Source of the DNA: Oscheius onirici
Lineage: Eukaryota > Nematoda > Chromadorea > Rhabditida > Rhabditidae
Direction: 5' to 3'
Assembly: GCA_932521025.1 (NCBI GenBank)
Contig: OW051470.1
Coordinates: forward strand, 4,574,501-4,638,500
DNA length: 64,000 nucleotides
The first letter of the stretch is position 1, and every line of letters begins with the position of its first letter. The notes under the pieces were generated by a model. That model saw only the letters and a list, made by a program, of their open reading frames with translations. It did not search any database and was not told the origin of the DNA. Below, piece after piece: positions 1-11,795 of the stretch. A program made the translations under genes and the position numbers.

Positions 1-1038
1 CCGAGATCACATCCGAAGAGTAGAGGGTTCATGTTTGTTGCGTGTTTAAACAAATGCAGATGTCTTCGAAAGGATTGAAACCAAACCCGGGCAACTATTT
101 CTTTACTTGTCGTTCCGCTTTGAAAAGCTCGTAAAACGCGTAACACAGTGGCTCATAAAAATCATAAAATGACTGCTTGGAATGTGTAGACAAAAATAGG
201 GCAGACAAAAACCTTCTGACGGCAGCCTTTGGGTTAAAAGTTGCATCGGGAGGGCTTACACTAATTATCTTAGCGCAGGATCTTTATGGTGGAGATTGAC
301 TTGAGTTTCAGGAAAAGTTTCCTGAGTGGCGCTATAAAAACAAGATCGCTCATATCGGCTCATAGGGATAGAACAGAGATGAAAGGCGCAAAAAAAGTCA
401 GACTATGGTCGAATCGCAAACGTGTTGAGAAAGGAATGGTTTGCTGCGGCGAGGAGGACAAGGACGGGACGAATGACAATGACCAATTTGGACGGTGAGA
501 GGAGGAACGAGGACCAGGGATCAATATCATTTATGACGGCTGTCAAACGAAACATACTTAACGGAGGTGACAATAAGTAATCTTACACAAATTTAGTGCA
601 GTTCTAATATGGAAATCGCCGCCCGGTAGGTTCTTACGTACTGCATCGGACGAAAAGATATTTCTTTCTCCGTGCTTGCCTCACGCAATACATAAGAACA
701 GGGAAAATGTTTGTTGAATGAAAGAGACGTAGAAACAGTCAAAAGGGTCACGCTATGCAAAGCACGCGATGTATCACGTTTTTTCACGATTGGACAAGAG
801 CAAAGTGTATTGCTACGCGTTAAGGAGTGACGCAGACGACCCAGGTTTCCCAGGTTTTTTTTATAAAAAAAAGAGAAAAATATGCGAGAAACTTGTTGTT
901 TTAACACACGGTGGTGTCCTTCGTATCTATTTTTGCACAAACGGAGTTTATGCAGCTTTCGAAGAAAATCATTTGTTTTGTCCCTCATTGCTTTTTCGTT
1001 CTGCCTTATTTTTTTCATAAACATTCTTTCAGCAAAAA
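1..1038. other. Gene-free flank upstream of SMNDC1
   Basis: No convincing gene is visible. Open frames on both strands lack splice structure and recognisable domains. The longest (593-1024, minus) ends against the SMNDC1 promoter and looks like chance. An A-rich stretch near 860-880 and the polypyrimidine-AG at 1023-1032 belong to the 5' end of the next gene. Confidence 0.5.
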
Positions 1039-2772
1039 ATGGCCGAAGATTTGGCCAAATTCAAGCTTCAATATCAGCAAGTCGAAGCAGCCTTGCTTGG
1101 AGATCCTTCCAACGATGAATTACTGAAACTGAAGTCCGACCTGACGGAAATGATTGCCTTACAGGTTTTTACAAAAAAAACGTTTCAGACATTATTGAAT
1201 TTTTTTTAGGAAGAAATTGTGGATGCCGATAAGAAAGAAGCGGCTTCTAAGGAACATATTCCTCAGCAAGCAAAACTGTGGAAGGTTTTACACTTTTCTT
1301 TCTTTCGCAATTTATCAATTCGCTCAGGTTGGAGATCGGGTGATTGCTCCTCTTCCCACAGGAAAAACCGCGGTAGCGAAAATTGACAACTTCACCGCTG
1401 CTGGTTACGCCATTACATTCATCGGTAGGGTTTATGTTCATTTCCGACTGTCAAGCACTTGTGACTCTCCTTGAAAACAAAATGTTTTAATGGAAGTAAG
1501 CGAAACGAACAAGTTTTAAATTTACCTATAGGAGCGCTACGAGGTGGTTTGGTTTCTCGTTGGCTTAGTGCAGCGCGCTGAAAACTGAAAATCGCAATAT
1601 CTCGAATCATGTTCACCCAATCGGTCTGACTTTTTTTCCTATGAAAAAGACCACCACAATTAACCTATAAAAAAATTTGAGGTCGATATGTTAAAAATAA
1701 AATATTTTTCAAAATGATGTCGATGTCCGCCGTTACTCGTGACCCAGGCTGGTTTGGGAAATCTACCGAACGGATTGACCCCAAATTTTGGCTAGAGATT
1801 CAGAATCCACCCCATTCGTTGCGCGCAAACTTTCAGACCGATTGGATAACTCTGAATGGGTCTCCTCGGATGGGATTTTTCGGCCGTAATTTCAGCTTTT
1901 TTGACCACCATGAAAGCACGCACCGGTGTCCAAAAGCGCTGAATTTTATGGACACCTTTGGTGTCCATTGGTGTTCCGAATTCAGCGTTTTTTGTAGTAA
2001 TGAGAGTTTGGAAATATTCTCCGAATATTTATCAAAAAGGGTAAAATATATCTGTAAAAAGCGGCGAAAAGAATGGTGGTTTGGATTCTACAAAAACAGG
2101 GCAATACCAAAACGGAGCAATATTATTTTGGGTCAAAGAAAAACCACAAACGTCCCACTCTCAGTTTTGAACAGATGGGGTTGGGGTTTTTTTTGACCCA
2201 AAATAATATTGCTCCGTTTTTGTATTGCCCTGTTTTTGTAGAATCCAAACCTCTTTTCGCGGCCGCTTTTTACAGATATATAAATTATTATTTTCAGCAT
2301 CTGGCCAGAAAACCATCGTTGATCCGACTGATCTCGTACCGGCTCCTGATACTCCTGGCAGCAAAAAGTCGAACTTTGTATTCGAACAGCGTAAAATGGA
2401 CAAAGATGCTCGTATTGCTTGGCAGGCTAGTTCTTTCTTTAGCTTCAGTGTAATGATTTACGATCTTTAGGCTGAACGCGAGAAGAAACGGCAAAAGGCA
2501 GCCAAAAAAGAAGCTAGACGGAAAGAGCTAGACAGTGTCGCCGAAGCAGAGAAAAATGACTGGATGAAATTCAACAATAAAGCAGCCAAAAAGGGTTTGG
2601 CCGGACTGAAAAAGGTTACTGCCACTAATGCCGCTAAAGACACAGGTATGGGACAAATTTATGCCAATCTAATATTCTAAATTCAGGAGCTAAAAGCAAC
2701 TTCCTCGTTTCCTCTCGCTCGAATGACTACAGTTTCAAATCTACTCGAGGAAACATGGATTCAATGTTTTAA
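1039..2772 (+). CDS. SMNDC1: Survival-of-motor-neuron-related splicing factor 30 (SMNDC1/SPF30)
   Basis: Six exons (1039-1164, 1211-1284, 1328-1424, 2298-2425, 2471-2645, 2687-2772) join into about 228 residues. The order is an N-terminal coiled region rich in Glu/Asp/Lys, a Tudor domain beginning VGDRVIAPLP with the aromatic FTAAGYAITFI segment, and a basic Lys/Arg-rich tail. SPF30 is a nuclear spliceosome assembly factor whose Tudor domain binds symmetrically dimethylated arginines on Sm proteins. The start follows a TTCTTTCAG acceptor by 6 bp, as expected for a trans-spliced nematode mRNA. Intron 3 (1425-2297) is unusually long because it contains a hairpin element. Intron 4 appears to use a GC donor. 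Length and domain order fit the family well. Exon borders are by eye. Confidence 0.9.
2043..2285. repeat. Hairpin (foldback) element inside SMNDC1 intron 3
   Basis: Two arms of about 100 bp (about 2043-2147 and 2182-2285) are near-perfect reverse complements around a loop of about 35 bp. Both arms carry GGGCAATACCAAAACGGAGC or its complement with small differences. This is the architecture of a foldback MITE. It lies just upstream of the intron acceptor at 2295-2297. No coding potential is seen. Confidence 0.8.
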
Positions 2773-2864
2773 ATTTGTCCATGCTATTTGTAACTATTTT
2801 GTGATCGTGCCAATAAATTGATAAAAAATTCAATTCTCAACATAAAAACAACAAGATTGTGATT

Positions 2865-5341
2865 TTACTGTGTGACCGGGAAATGCTCTCGGTGAAAATT
2901 CTGCTGTCGATCCATTCGAAGCGAGCCATAGAGATCGGCGTTGATCGACTGAGATGGATCTGTTGGTCCCGTCGTATACATTGTAGGAGCTCCATTCTTA
3001 TAAAAAAGGTTATAGAACAAAAAGATAAAGCTCCTTACCGCTGTTTTAGTCATGACAGAAGGCAGGACTATCCTATTTCCTCTTGCAAGAACAGTTACTT
3101 TCGCCAAACTGGCAGGCGAGATTGGAGTGAGCAGAATAATCTGCTTCCGCGTCATATCGACAGCGTTGATAATTCCTGTACATTGCAAAAGCATAAGAAC
3201 ATGAAAACTTGAGTACCGTATCCGTAACACTGAAGAAGAGGAGATTTCTGGTGCATAGAATAGATGAGCGGCAGATGTTTCTTTCCAAGTAGACGACGTG
3301 CCGGCTAAATCAAGAAAATTAAGAGAGATGAGACCATCTACCAATGGTTCAGCTGTCGAGCAGAGTGCAACGACTTGAACATTCAGAGTGCCGAAGAAGA
3401 AACGATCGTCGACGGAGGACAGATCTTCAGGCACAGCAAATGTGGCCTTCCTGTAAGCAAGCGTTTTTTTTATGTTTTATGAAACACCAAATGAAAGGTT
3501 TAGAAACTTACTGGAAATCGATTCTGACCATTTTTGCCTGGTTCAGAGTGTACATCAGTGGTTTATTCATCATCGAAGAGAAGTATCCGACAGTACGAAG
3601 ATCCCTCAATGCCGACGGTTTCAAGGCCTTCAGTTTTAGTTTCCCAGCTATTTTATCCCATTCTTTTCCTTTTTCTCTCAGTGGGAAATCACGCAATATG
3701 ATGACCGGTTTCGTCGTCTCTTTTAGGCGAATATTCTGCAAAAAGTGGTAATAAAATAAGTTTATAAAAACATACGGCTTGTTTAAAATGTCCCCCAGTT
3801 AGCTGGAAAATATACTCTGGCTCTGCCCAGTCAGCAATGTGCTGAACAATTTCGAGACCAGGACCCTCTATCCATCCCATTGGATTAATGACAAGAACGG
3901 AGCCAGGCGGACTATTTTCTTTGTATGAATTCAGAAGACACATGAAAATGTTCTGAACAAAATGTAATTACTGGAGGAAAATAAACAACCTTGTATTTTT
4001 GAATATCGTCCGCTGGCGACAAATCACCATAGAAGTAGCAGTTTTCAAAGTCGGCTTTCTGATGACACCACGGCGTGTCAAGAAGCGGTTTGGTTATTTT
4101 CCAGAGTGACATACATCCAGCCGGAGTGAATTCGGGTTGACCAAGATCCAGATCGAGTACATAAAGAGGCAGTTCGCTAGAAATCTTCGTTATTGTAATT
4201 TGCTTCGATGAGACACCTGGCCAGAAGACGATTGCAAAGATATCGAACAAATGTCGACTTTCCACTGGATTTACTTCCAACTGGCATCATGGTCACTTTT
4301 CCTCCTTCATTTCGTCTCATATTGACTTCGGCCAGAGCAAGATTCAAGCCGACGAATGTACATCTGCGATATAGATTCCAACCGGGGTTCTCCAAGATAT
4401 CAATGCCTTGAGGACGCCAGTGGCTTTGGTTCAAATATAGATTGTTCTGAATTGCACAGAATAAGTGTGAACAGAAAAATGAAGTTGCCTCGTGCATTTG
4501 TTTGTAAAGGTCGACTACTACAGGTGTTCTTCGATGTACTATCAGAATGGCAGCCGTGCTATTGGACCACTCATACATTACTTTTTCGAATTCGGGAGAA
4601 ACCTTAAAATTGTTTTTGTTTTGTTTGTAGAGAAAAAACCTCTTTCAGACGATATTTCACGCGGAGTTCTTTTATCGATAAAGCTTCAGCTGTTGTGCAT
4701 TCTATGATCGCCTGAATTTTACCTTACAAGTGGAAATTAAGAGACTAACCGGCCTACTTGCTTCAACCGGAGCACAAACGTGAAACATTTTTTCAGGCGT
4801 CTCGAAAGAACTAGCGCTAATTCCGAAGCCGTCAATTTGGACGGAACCTCCTAAAGCAATATTGGAACACGACTACAAGAACAATACCAAGACATGTGAT
4901 CCCAGCCCATCCAAAGAAGAGAAAGGATCTGTCCGACGGAATGACCACAATGCTGTACTCTCGGTTAATGCAGTCATATCGTCTGAAAAGATTCGAATAG
5001 GAAAATTGAAGTAGCACTTACAGTCTAGGAAGTGATATCAGAGGTCTGGCTGGTGCTGAAACAAGATTAGGATGATGTACTGTTGTTGTTTGAGCGCTTG
5101 TATTGTGAATAAACGTCGATACAGTATTCGGCGAAGTTATCAGAAGAATATCTGGCGTACTTTTAGCTGGGATGGGCTGTTGATCGTCGGAATTCTTTCT
5201 CTTCTTCTTTTTCGGCTTCCCAACTGAAGGTAACAACATGGTGACAGAAAAATAGGCAAAATTACCTTTCATGACACTTCCTGAAAGCATGTTTAAGACT
5301 TGCGGAGCAGCTTGAGACTGTGCTTGTTTTTTGCACGTCAT
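2865..5341 (-). CDS. NOL9: Polynucleotide 5'-hydroxyl-kinase NOL9/Grc3-like
   Basis: Spliced minus-strand gene. The N-terminal exon has a Lys-rich nuclear-localisation-like stretch (GKPKKKKRKN). A mid-protein exon holds a Walker A loop (GSKSSGKST, about 4250-4290), followed by the family signature DLDLGQPEFTPAGC (about 4110-4165). A long C-terminal domain follows, including CTGIINAVD and ILLTPISP. Grc3/NOL9 kinases phosphorylate 5'-OH RNA ends during pre-rRNA ITS2 processing in the nucleolus. The chosen ATG (5339-5341) lies 5 bp after a TTTTAG acceptor. The stop is at 2865-2867, so the gene converges on SMNDC1 with 92 bp between stop codons. The last exon is joined across an intron near 2996-3036. 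Walker A plus the DLDxGQxEFTPxGC motif makes the family call firm; internal exon borders are less certain. Confidence 0.88.
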
Positions 5342-5377
5342 TTGGGCTAAAACGAGAGCTGTGACAACAGAAACAAG

Positions 5378-5642
5378 TAGACATGGCTGACGGGCCGGGC
5401 TTGGGCCTGAAAAGCCCGGGCCGCAGGGAAATTTTGGAAAAAAGGGTGTTTTTGACCAAAATCTGTATTTTTTCGTCATTTTTAGTAAAAAAAAAGTTCA
5501 GCAATATAACAATACTATTATTCTTTGATTTAGTTCTAGAATGCGCTAAAATGCACTATATTTAATATGACCATCTTCATTTTTGGTCCGACGGCCAAGT
5601 CTGGGGACCGGGCCGAGGCGGGCCGGCTCAGACCCATGTCTA
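5378..5642. mobile_element. hAT-like MITE with 8-bp target duplication
   Basis: The 265-bp insertion starts TAGACATGG and ends CCATGTCTA. It is flanked on both sides by GAAACAAG (5370-5377 and 5643-5650), an 8-bp target-site duplication. GC-rich subterminal regions (CGGGCCGGGC and complement) extend the inverted repeat. No transposase ORF is present. It sits between the divergent NOL9 and PRCC genes. The 8-bp duplication suggests mobilisation by a hAT-superfamily transposase. Confidence 0.85.
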
Positions 5643-5961
5643 GAAACAAGGAAACGCTAGAAAGTTAAATTTCTGCACACACATTTTCGCTATCACGGAG
5701 AAAAAAAACTGCAGAAACAATCTTTTGGTAGAGCGAAAAAAAGATATTGGATGGGAAGTGTATAGAAATTCGTCGAAAAGCTATTGCGTTTGAACAAAAA
5801 TGGTACGCAAGGTATCACATACAGTATGAAGAAAGGTGGTCAAAACTATTTTTTCTTTGGAGGTTTTCGATTCTTCAGTCGGTTTTTCTTTTGCCCCACT
5901 TTTTTCTACCGTGTTCCTTTTTGTCTCTAAATGTTTTATACACGGATTTTTAGATAGGGAA

Positions 5962-7094
5962 ATGGGACTCGTCGATTATGAGAGCAGCTCCGACTCAGAA
6001 TCGAATGAAAAGAAGCCCACAAACAAGGCTAAAATATCTGCATTTGGAGCTTTGCCCACTCTTGGCGCCGGAAGTGATAGCGATGAAGAAAAGGTAACGG
6101 TGTAATTTTACAAAGCTGTTGCCCGGTAGCAGATAGATTCACAAAACCAAAACAATACACTTTCAGGAAAATATGCCGGAAGTAACTCGTCCAACCGCAA
6201 GTTCCAGGAAATCGGCTCTTCTAAATCTGTTACCACCTCCAAAAGCCACGTGCAAGCTGTCACATCTTTCCGGAAGAGGACCAAGTCTACTTCTTCCGTC
6301 TACACTCAAAAAAGCTTCTGTCCCTGTTTCAGCGACAGAACATGACGCGACGAAAAGAAAAGCCGAGTCGGATGATTCCGATGATGAAGATGTAACCGAC
6401 TCATTTGGACTGTCCTCAGGTCCTGAGGTACACGTTTTCCTTGTTTTGATCGTTCTTTTCAGCCCAAACTGGCCAGATTTGACAGAGAACAAGAAGTTCC
6501 TCTCGTGGCTGTAGGTACTGGTTTCGAATTATTTGGGCCTTCAAAGCCCACAGAACAGGTTCGTTTTTTTTGGCTCTAAGCACCGAGAAGTTTTTACAGG
6601 AAGCTGTTCATCCCAGCCAAATGTACAACTATGTAGACATGGCCCAACTACCACATCAAAAAGCCGGATACATTTCAGATGAGGTTCGCAAACTTTTTTT
6701 TCATTTTCATTATGTTCAGCAAGCTTTCAATCTCATTTCTCGCGATGAAACAGTACAAGTTGGTGATAGACGTACCCTGAACGAGATTACTGCAGGAATC
6801 ATCGATGTCAGTGTTGATCAGGTAACATTCATTGACTGCAATTTCCAATGTTCAATTTAGGCAATCGGCCCAAGTGTTCAATCCAGTCTGCTGAAACAGG
6901 TCACAAAACAAGCTTATATTCGTGACGTGAATGCTCTTCCAACCAAAAGTGGGATCGAGGACAAGGTCGCTCGACAGAAGCATCAAATCACCTATTTGGC
7001 CAAACTGGCTGTTGCCCGAGATGCAGCACTTCAAGAGCAATGGGCCACCAGCAAGAGCCAGAAGCGCATGGCCCGACAGAAGTACGGATTCTAG
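5962..7094 (+). CDS. PRCC: PRCC-like (proline-rich coiled-coil, mitotic checkpoint regulator family)
   Basis: Six exons (5962-6093, 6167-6427, 6463-6558, 6600-6683, 6720-6821, 6861-7094) give about 300 residues. The N-terminus MGLVDYESSSDSES matches the conserved PRCC start. An acidic Ser/Asp-rich middle follows, then the conserved C-terminal block with HKAGYISDEAFN (joined across an intron), RDVNALPTKSGIEDKVARQK and the terminal MARQKYGF. PRCC is a nuclear protein linked to pre-mRNA splicing and checkpoint-protein localisation. The ATG follows a TTTTTAG acceptor by 8 bp. AATAAA lies at about 7120-7125, and the next same-strand gene starts only about 180 bp further, so an operon-like arrangement with the Spinster gene is possible. 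Confidence 0.9.
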
Positions 7095-7301
7095 ACTATT
7101 GTGTACGTTTATATGTGAAATAAACTGTTGCGCTTCATATGTTCCGACCTGAATGAGTGAGCATAGTGTTCGTAATTGCTCGAATTGGCCAGCAAAAAGT
7201 AGCGAGATCGCCGTTTTATAGCACCTGTGTGCACTTATCTACCACGAACAGTTCTCCAGAAATGGCTAGTGATAAGATTTTCCCGTCTTTCGGCAGCGAC
7301 C

Positions 7302-9127
7302 ATGGTAAACGGACGTCGACAATACTTCTGCACTTTTATTCTTTTCCTCATAAATCTCTTGAATTATGTGGATCGCGAGACAGTAGCAGGTAGAACGACT
7401 GGTCTCCCAAGAGTATCGTTTAGGTGTACTTCCCCAAGTCCAAGACTACTACAAAATCGATGACACATGGGCCGGTCTCATTCAGACAGTTTTCCTAGTT
7501 TTCTTCGTAATTGGAAGTCCAATTTGTGGATATCTGGGAGATCGCTATAATCGTAAATGGATCATCTGTGCTGGAATGTTGGCGAGTTTTTACTGCTTTC
7601 AGAGACTTTTTCTTTTTCTAGATATGGGTTTTGGCAGTGATCGGATCCAGTTTTTGTACTCAGAATGTAAGTATTTCCTTAGAACACTAGAGAAAGTACA
7701 AATTAAGATTTAGCTCTTCTGGTTGTTCATGCTCTGTAGAGGTGTAGTTGGCATTGGAGAAGCCTCCTACTCAAATGTCTCTCCCTCAATGCTCTGCGAC
7801 ATGTTCACCAGTCCAATCAGAGAGCGAATTTACATGGTGTACTATCTGGCTGTGCCTTTCGGAAGGTCTGTTTTTTTTCAGGAGAGAATACTCTCATTTT
7901 CAGTGGACTAGGCTTTGTCGTTGGTTCCGAAGTCTCAACGTGGACCGGTCACTTTCAGTGGGGAATTCGTGTAACCGCCATTTTTGGTTTGTAAAACTCA
8001 CGGAAATATCTGTCAAATCTCAGGTCTGATTGGAGTCGTCGTTCTTGCCTTTTTCGTAGATGAGCCAGAACGTGGTGCTAGCGATAAATTGGTTTCTGAA
8101 AGCAATACAATTCAACCCAAAAAGCCTTCCTCAGTCTGGAATGACATGTACTGTCTCCTCTTCAAGTGAGTCGATAATTGCGCTGTCAGATCAGATTCAG
8201 TCCAACCTACATCTATTGCATTATTGCCTACACTTCTTTGGTCTTTGTGGCGGGAACTATGCTTTGGTGGACTCCTTCTGCTGGTGAAAGAAGAATGGCT
8301 TGGAAAAAGGGATACAATTCCACTAACGATTTACCAGACGCTGATAAAGACGGAGTCAACATGCTCTTCGGAGCAATAACTTGTGCCTCTGGAGTGATTG
8401 GAGTAGTGGTAGGAGTTATGTGGTCAGAGGTAGGAAGAGAGATAAAGTATTGAACCAGTTACAGGCGTGGCAATCCGGCTGGTTCATTTTTTCATCCATC
8501 AAGACAAAGAGAGCTCCTGCTCTCGTCTGTGCCCTTGGATCTCTTTTCGCCTGTCCCCTCATGCTTCTAATTCTCCTGTTGAATGATGCAAACGCCACAT
8601 TATTATGGGTCAGTAGTAGTCTCTTCTTTTTATCATTTCCGCCCAGATTCTGACTCTCGTCTGCGTCACTTTCACCTGTCTAAATTGGGGAATAAACGTA
8701 GATATAATTATGCGAGTCGTTTTGCCGACTCGCAGAAGTACAGCTTTTAGTTGGTTTATGCTGGCTAGCCATTTATTCGGCGACGGGCCAGGTCCGTTTA
8801 TAGTCGGAGCGGTAACTTTTGTTTCATTCTGAAAAATGAAAGAGACAGATATCGAACGCAGTAAAGAAGTCCGATTCTCCGGAAGATACTTACAAGTCTT
8901 TGGTTGTGTCTTTCTACTGTCTGGTGGGACTGCTAGCCTTTAGTGCAGTCATGTACGTCGTGACGGTAAACTTACATTCTGAACAGCCGACAACAAAATT
9001 TCAGGCATATTACATGCCTCGAGATCAAAAACGGGTTCTGGAAGAGATTGCGAGAGTGTGTGGATCAGAGGAAGACGAAGTGAACAAGGAGCGATGGAGT
9101 ACGACCTCTTTAGAACATTTCAAATAA
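7302..9127 (+). CDS. Spinster-like major facilitator transporter
   Basis: Multi-exon MFS protein of about 480 residues. The first exon contains INLLNYVDRETVAG, and later exons contain GVLPQVQDYY, TWAGLIQTVF, YLGDRYNRKW, GIGEASYSNVSPSM and FVDEPERG, all hallmarks of Spinster (SPNS) proteins. About 12 hydrophobic segments can be counted across the exons. Family members sit in lysosomal or plasma membranes and move sphingosine-1-phosphate or lysophospholipids. The substrate here is unknown. I chose the ATG at 7302 because it lies 5 bp after a TTTCGGCAG acceptor and keeps the MFS frame. The upstream ATG at 7262 is out of frame. The stop TAA overlaps AATAAAA. The arrangement is close behind PRCC on the same strand. 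Confidence 0.88.
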
Positions 9128-9287
9128 AAAAGCCATTTCTAATAAAAAGACGTCCTTTTCCAAGTCACAAGTCCCCTTTGACACTGCTCATTTCTCGTCA
9201 ATTATCCCCACCTGCTCATTATCTGCTCAGCTCCTTCTCTAGTCATTCCGCTTCTTTGAACATTTCCCCCTATTTCGAGTTTCCGAG

Positions 9288-10456
9288 ATGAAAATTCCGA
9301 TTCCTGTCGACGAGAAAGTTCCGGAAATTCCTGAGATTCCTGTGGTAGAAGTCGCTCCAAAAGAGTTCAAAGCTCACCCGAAAGCCAAATGGATTTTTAG
9401 AGCGGTTCTGTTAGTTCAGATAGTAATGGTAAAGACTTCGAAACAATAAGTCATAAACTGTTTCAGAAACTCTTGTACATTGTGTGGACAGTCACAGATT
9501 TGGAACTACGTGCTCGAGGACTCTTTCTTTGTGTACTAATTTCAGCAGTCTACATTTCATCTATCAGCAACACCTGGCTCTTTTATTTGAGTCGGTACAG
9601 ACTACATCTGGTGTGTTTTTAGAACTTCCTTTGAGAGCGACTCGCGGAAATGACATTCATAATGTAATTGCCTAACAACTGATTTCAGACATTATCCCGC
9701 TACAGACCTATTTCCTTCTTCAAATCAAAGTTTTTCTTTTTATGCTTTGTTGTGAGTTGTTCTCTTTTCTTTCTCGAAGAGAAGTTGCAGGATAACATCT
9801 GCTTCATAGCGCCCACTTTCGTTCTTCAACGATTCAGTTTCACTGTCACTTTTCAATTAGTCCTAGCGTTTGTTCTGCTTGCTCTGGACATACTCACAAT
9901 TGTCTTTCTGAACTTTTTCGAAGTCTGGAACTTTAAGGTGTTTTCATTAATTTCGAGAAATTGTTCTTGTTTTCAGCCAACTTGTGAGAAAGTTGCACCT
10001 ATTAGTAGTGAGGAGGAGTTGAAGGATGGACTACTGAGGATACTCGAATCGAGGGCGTTCTACATCAAAATCAAGAATATCGGAGAAAAGGTCTATTTCG
10101 GTCTTTCAATTAATCCGCTTACAGTCAGTGCAAGGTCGTCTGTACATATCTCGTCATCATTTCCACAAAGACGATATTGTTACGATTCGTCTAAACTTGG
10201 CGGAAGAACTCGATCCTGGAATGGAACTGACAGTCTGACTGTTTTTAAAACAAATATCGAGTAGTTTCAGCTAGTTCCTTCTACCCACTCTCGTCCCGGA
10301 ACAGTCTCAATTGACCAGTTCCGCTCTTTTGGAACAGATTCTGGGCTGATAGAGACGACGATCTACATCGGGAAAGAGAGACAGTACAGTTGCAGAAGAG
10401 TCGAAAAGTTTATGATTGTTCCTTATAAGGTGGTGGTCGAGAAAAGCAAAGAATAA
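9288..10456 (+). CDS. Multipass membrane protein, paralogue of the facing gene (family not recognised)
   Basis: About 300 residues across seven or so exons. After a Pro/Glu-rich N-terminus there are about four hydrophobic segments. The first is followed by DLELRARGLFLC and SSISNTWLF. A soluble C-terminal region contains EEELKDGLLRILESRAF, NIGEK, LYISRHHFHKDD and RSFG. Each block has a counterpart in the minus-strand gene at 10459-11569, so the two are paralogues. I do not recognise a named family. The C-terminal half has alternating hydrophobic patterning compatible with a beta-sandwich, but this is inference. The ATG directly follows TTTCCGAG. The TAA stop (10454-10456) is 2 bp from the stop of the opposing paralogue. 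Confidence 0.7.
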
Positions 10457-10458
10457 AC

Positions 10459-11569
10459 TCATACTGACTGCTGGATCAGTTGATAGTTTTCTATTCGTTT
10501 GACGTATAAATTTGGTCTCTCCTTTTCGTAGACTCTTGTTTCGACAGCCTCCCCCACGTGGTATCCAAATGATCGAAGATTGATCTCCTTGGCTCCATTG
10601 AGGGAATGAGTAATAGGAATCAACTGAACTAACCCATCCAACTATGAATAAAGTTACCGTGAAAGTTGTTCCTGGATGCATTCTCACCAGTACACTAAAC
10701 TGAACTGTCACCCTCTCAGGCTCTATGATCCTCTTCCAGAAAGAGCGTCTTATATAAACGGTTCGTTGCACGACCAGGGTCTTATCAAGAAACTAAACCA
10801 TGTAAAAATAGCCGTATACGTCTCCACCTTTTCCCCAGTATTTACCAGAACAATCTTGAAAGCGCTAGACTCTTTGACACTAAGGCAGACGTCCCTGAGT
10901 TCGTTCTCCTCCGTCCAGTTGATCAGAGCGTACCTCTGATTGTTCTCCAATGGCTAAAACACCTACAAGAATTAACAAAATTCTCACGTAATAGTCTCTC
11001 GTATTGGCGTATTTTACTATGAGAAAGGCAGCCCAATTGAGGAAGAAAATAACATTCCCAATGGCAATACATCCAGGAACTGTATATTCGTAATGTTTCA
11101 GTATTATCGGCGAAAACATTATGCAGAATTGGTCCTAAACACTGTCTATTTCTGTTTCTTCGATTAATCACCGTTACGTATAAGTACGGAAACGGAGTCG
11201 CAACAAAATTCTTACAATCGAATCTCATTAGGGTCTGGAAGATATTTAAATTCTAAAATATACTGACCTCATACGGTCGGTAGTACATCGTTTTGAGCAG
11301 CCAAATGTTGGAAATGGAGACAAAGTAGATGAGAGTAAAGAAAATACAGAATCCAGTTCCTCTTGTTCTAAGTTCCGAATGGGAGAGCACAAAATATAGG
11401 CAAGCTATTTTCTGAATTTTTTGAAAACTCTTGAAAGAATAGGTTTACGAACGACTACAAAGTGAACGCCGACAACAAATATTGTGAAAAATTTGAAGAA
11501 CGGTGTCGCTCGGTATTCGGTCGGACCGCTGGGACAATTCGGATCGACCGAGTTGAAGCGAGGTAGCAT
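10459..11569 (-). CDS. Multipass membrane protein, tail-to-tail paralogue of 9288-10456
   Basis: About 300 residues. The start exon encodes MLPRFNSVDPNCPSGP, followed by hydrophobic segments with ELRTRGTGFC and SISNIWLL, then CKNFVATPFPYLYV, ENELRDVCLSVKESSAFKI, NTGEKV, VYIRRSFWK, RVTVQFSVLV and RSFG. These line up in order with the facing gene's DLELRARG, SISNTWLF, EELKD, ESRAF, NIGEK, LYISRHHF and RSFG. Function is unknown. The TGA stop (10459-10461) is 2 bp from the neighbour's stop, so each gene's 3'UTR must lie inside the other's coding sequence. Neither TATA nor a clear acceptor is seen at the ATG. Confidence 0.7.
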
Positions 11570-11760
11570 TTTTGATCAAGAGCAGAAAGGTCTTTGGCAG
11601 GTGATAAATATTCAAGCAATCAATTAGCCAGTTCCAACTATAGACACTGTTTTATTGATCAATGTCTGTCATGACTCAAGCAACGGGAAGATCTTTTTGC
11701 CACCTTGTTGACGCTGTTTGGAAGGAGTGTTCCTCTTTTCTCAAGATGGGAGTGACTCGG

Positions 11761-11766
11761 TATAAA
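11761..11766 (+). promoter_or_regulatory. TATA box of small ShK gene
   Basis: TATAAA lies 35 bp upstream of the ATG at 11796. It matches the spacing seen at other secreted-protein genes in this window, which lack a trans-splice acceptor. Confidence 0.55.
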
Positions 11767-11795
11767 TCATAAGCAAACGTGGCTCCGAGAACCTC

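Noticed and set aside
593-1024. 143-residue minus-strand open frame upstream of SMNDC1
   Set aside because: No domain or splice structure, and it overlaps the 5' flank and acceptor of SMNDC1; probably chance.
5747-5953. Plus-strand open frame before PRCC
   Set aside because: The PRCC start at 5962 follows an acceptor at 5953, so this is upstream sequence, not an N-terminal extension.
6861-7302. Firm PRCC-Spinster operon
   Set aside because: Spacing and acceptor are suggestive, but SL2-type processing cannot be shown from the sequence alone.
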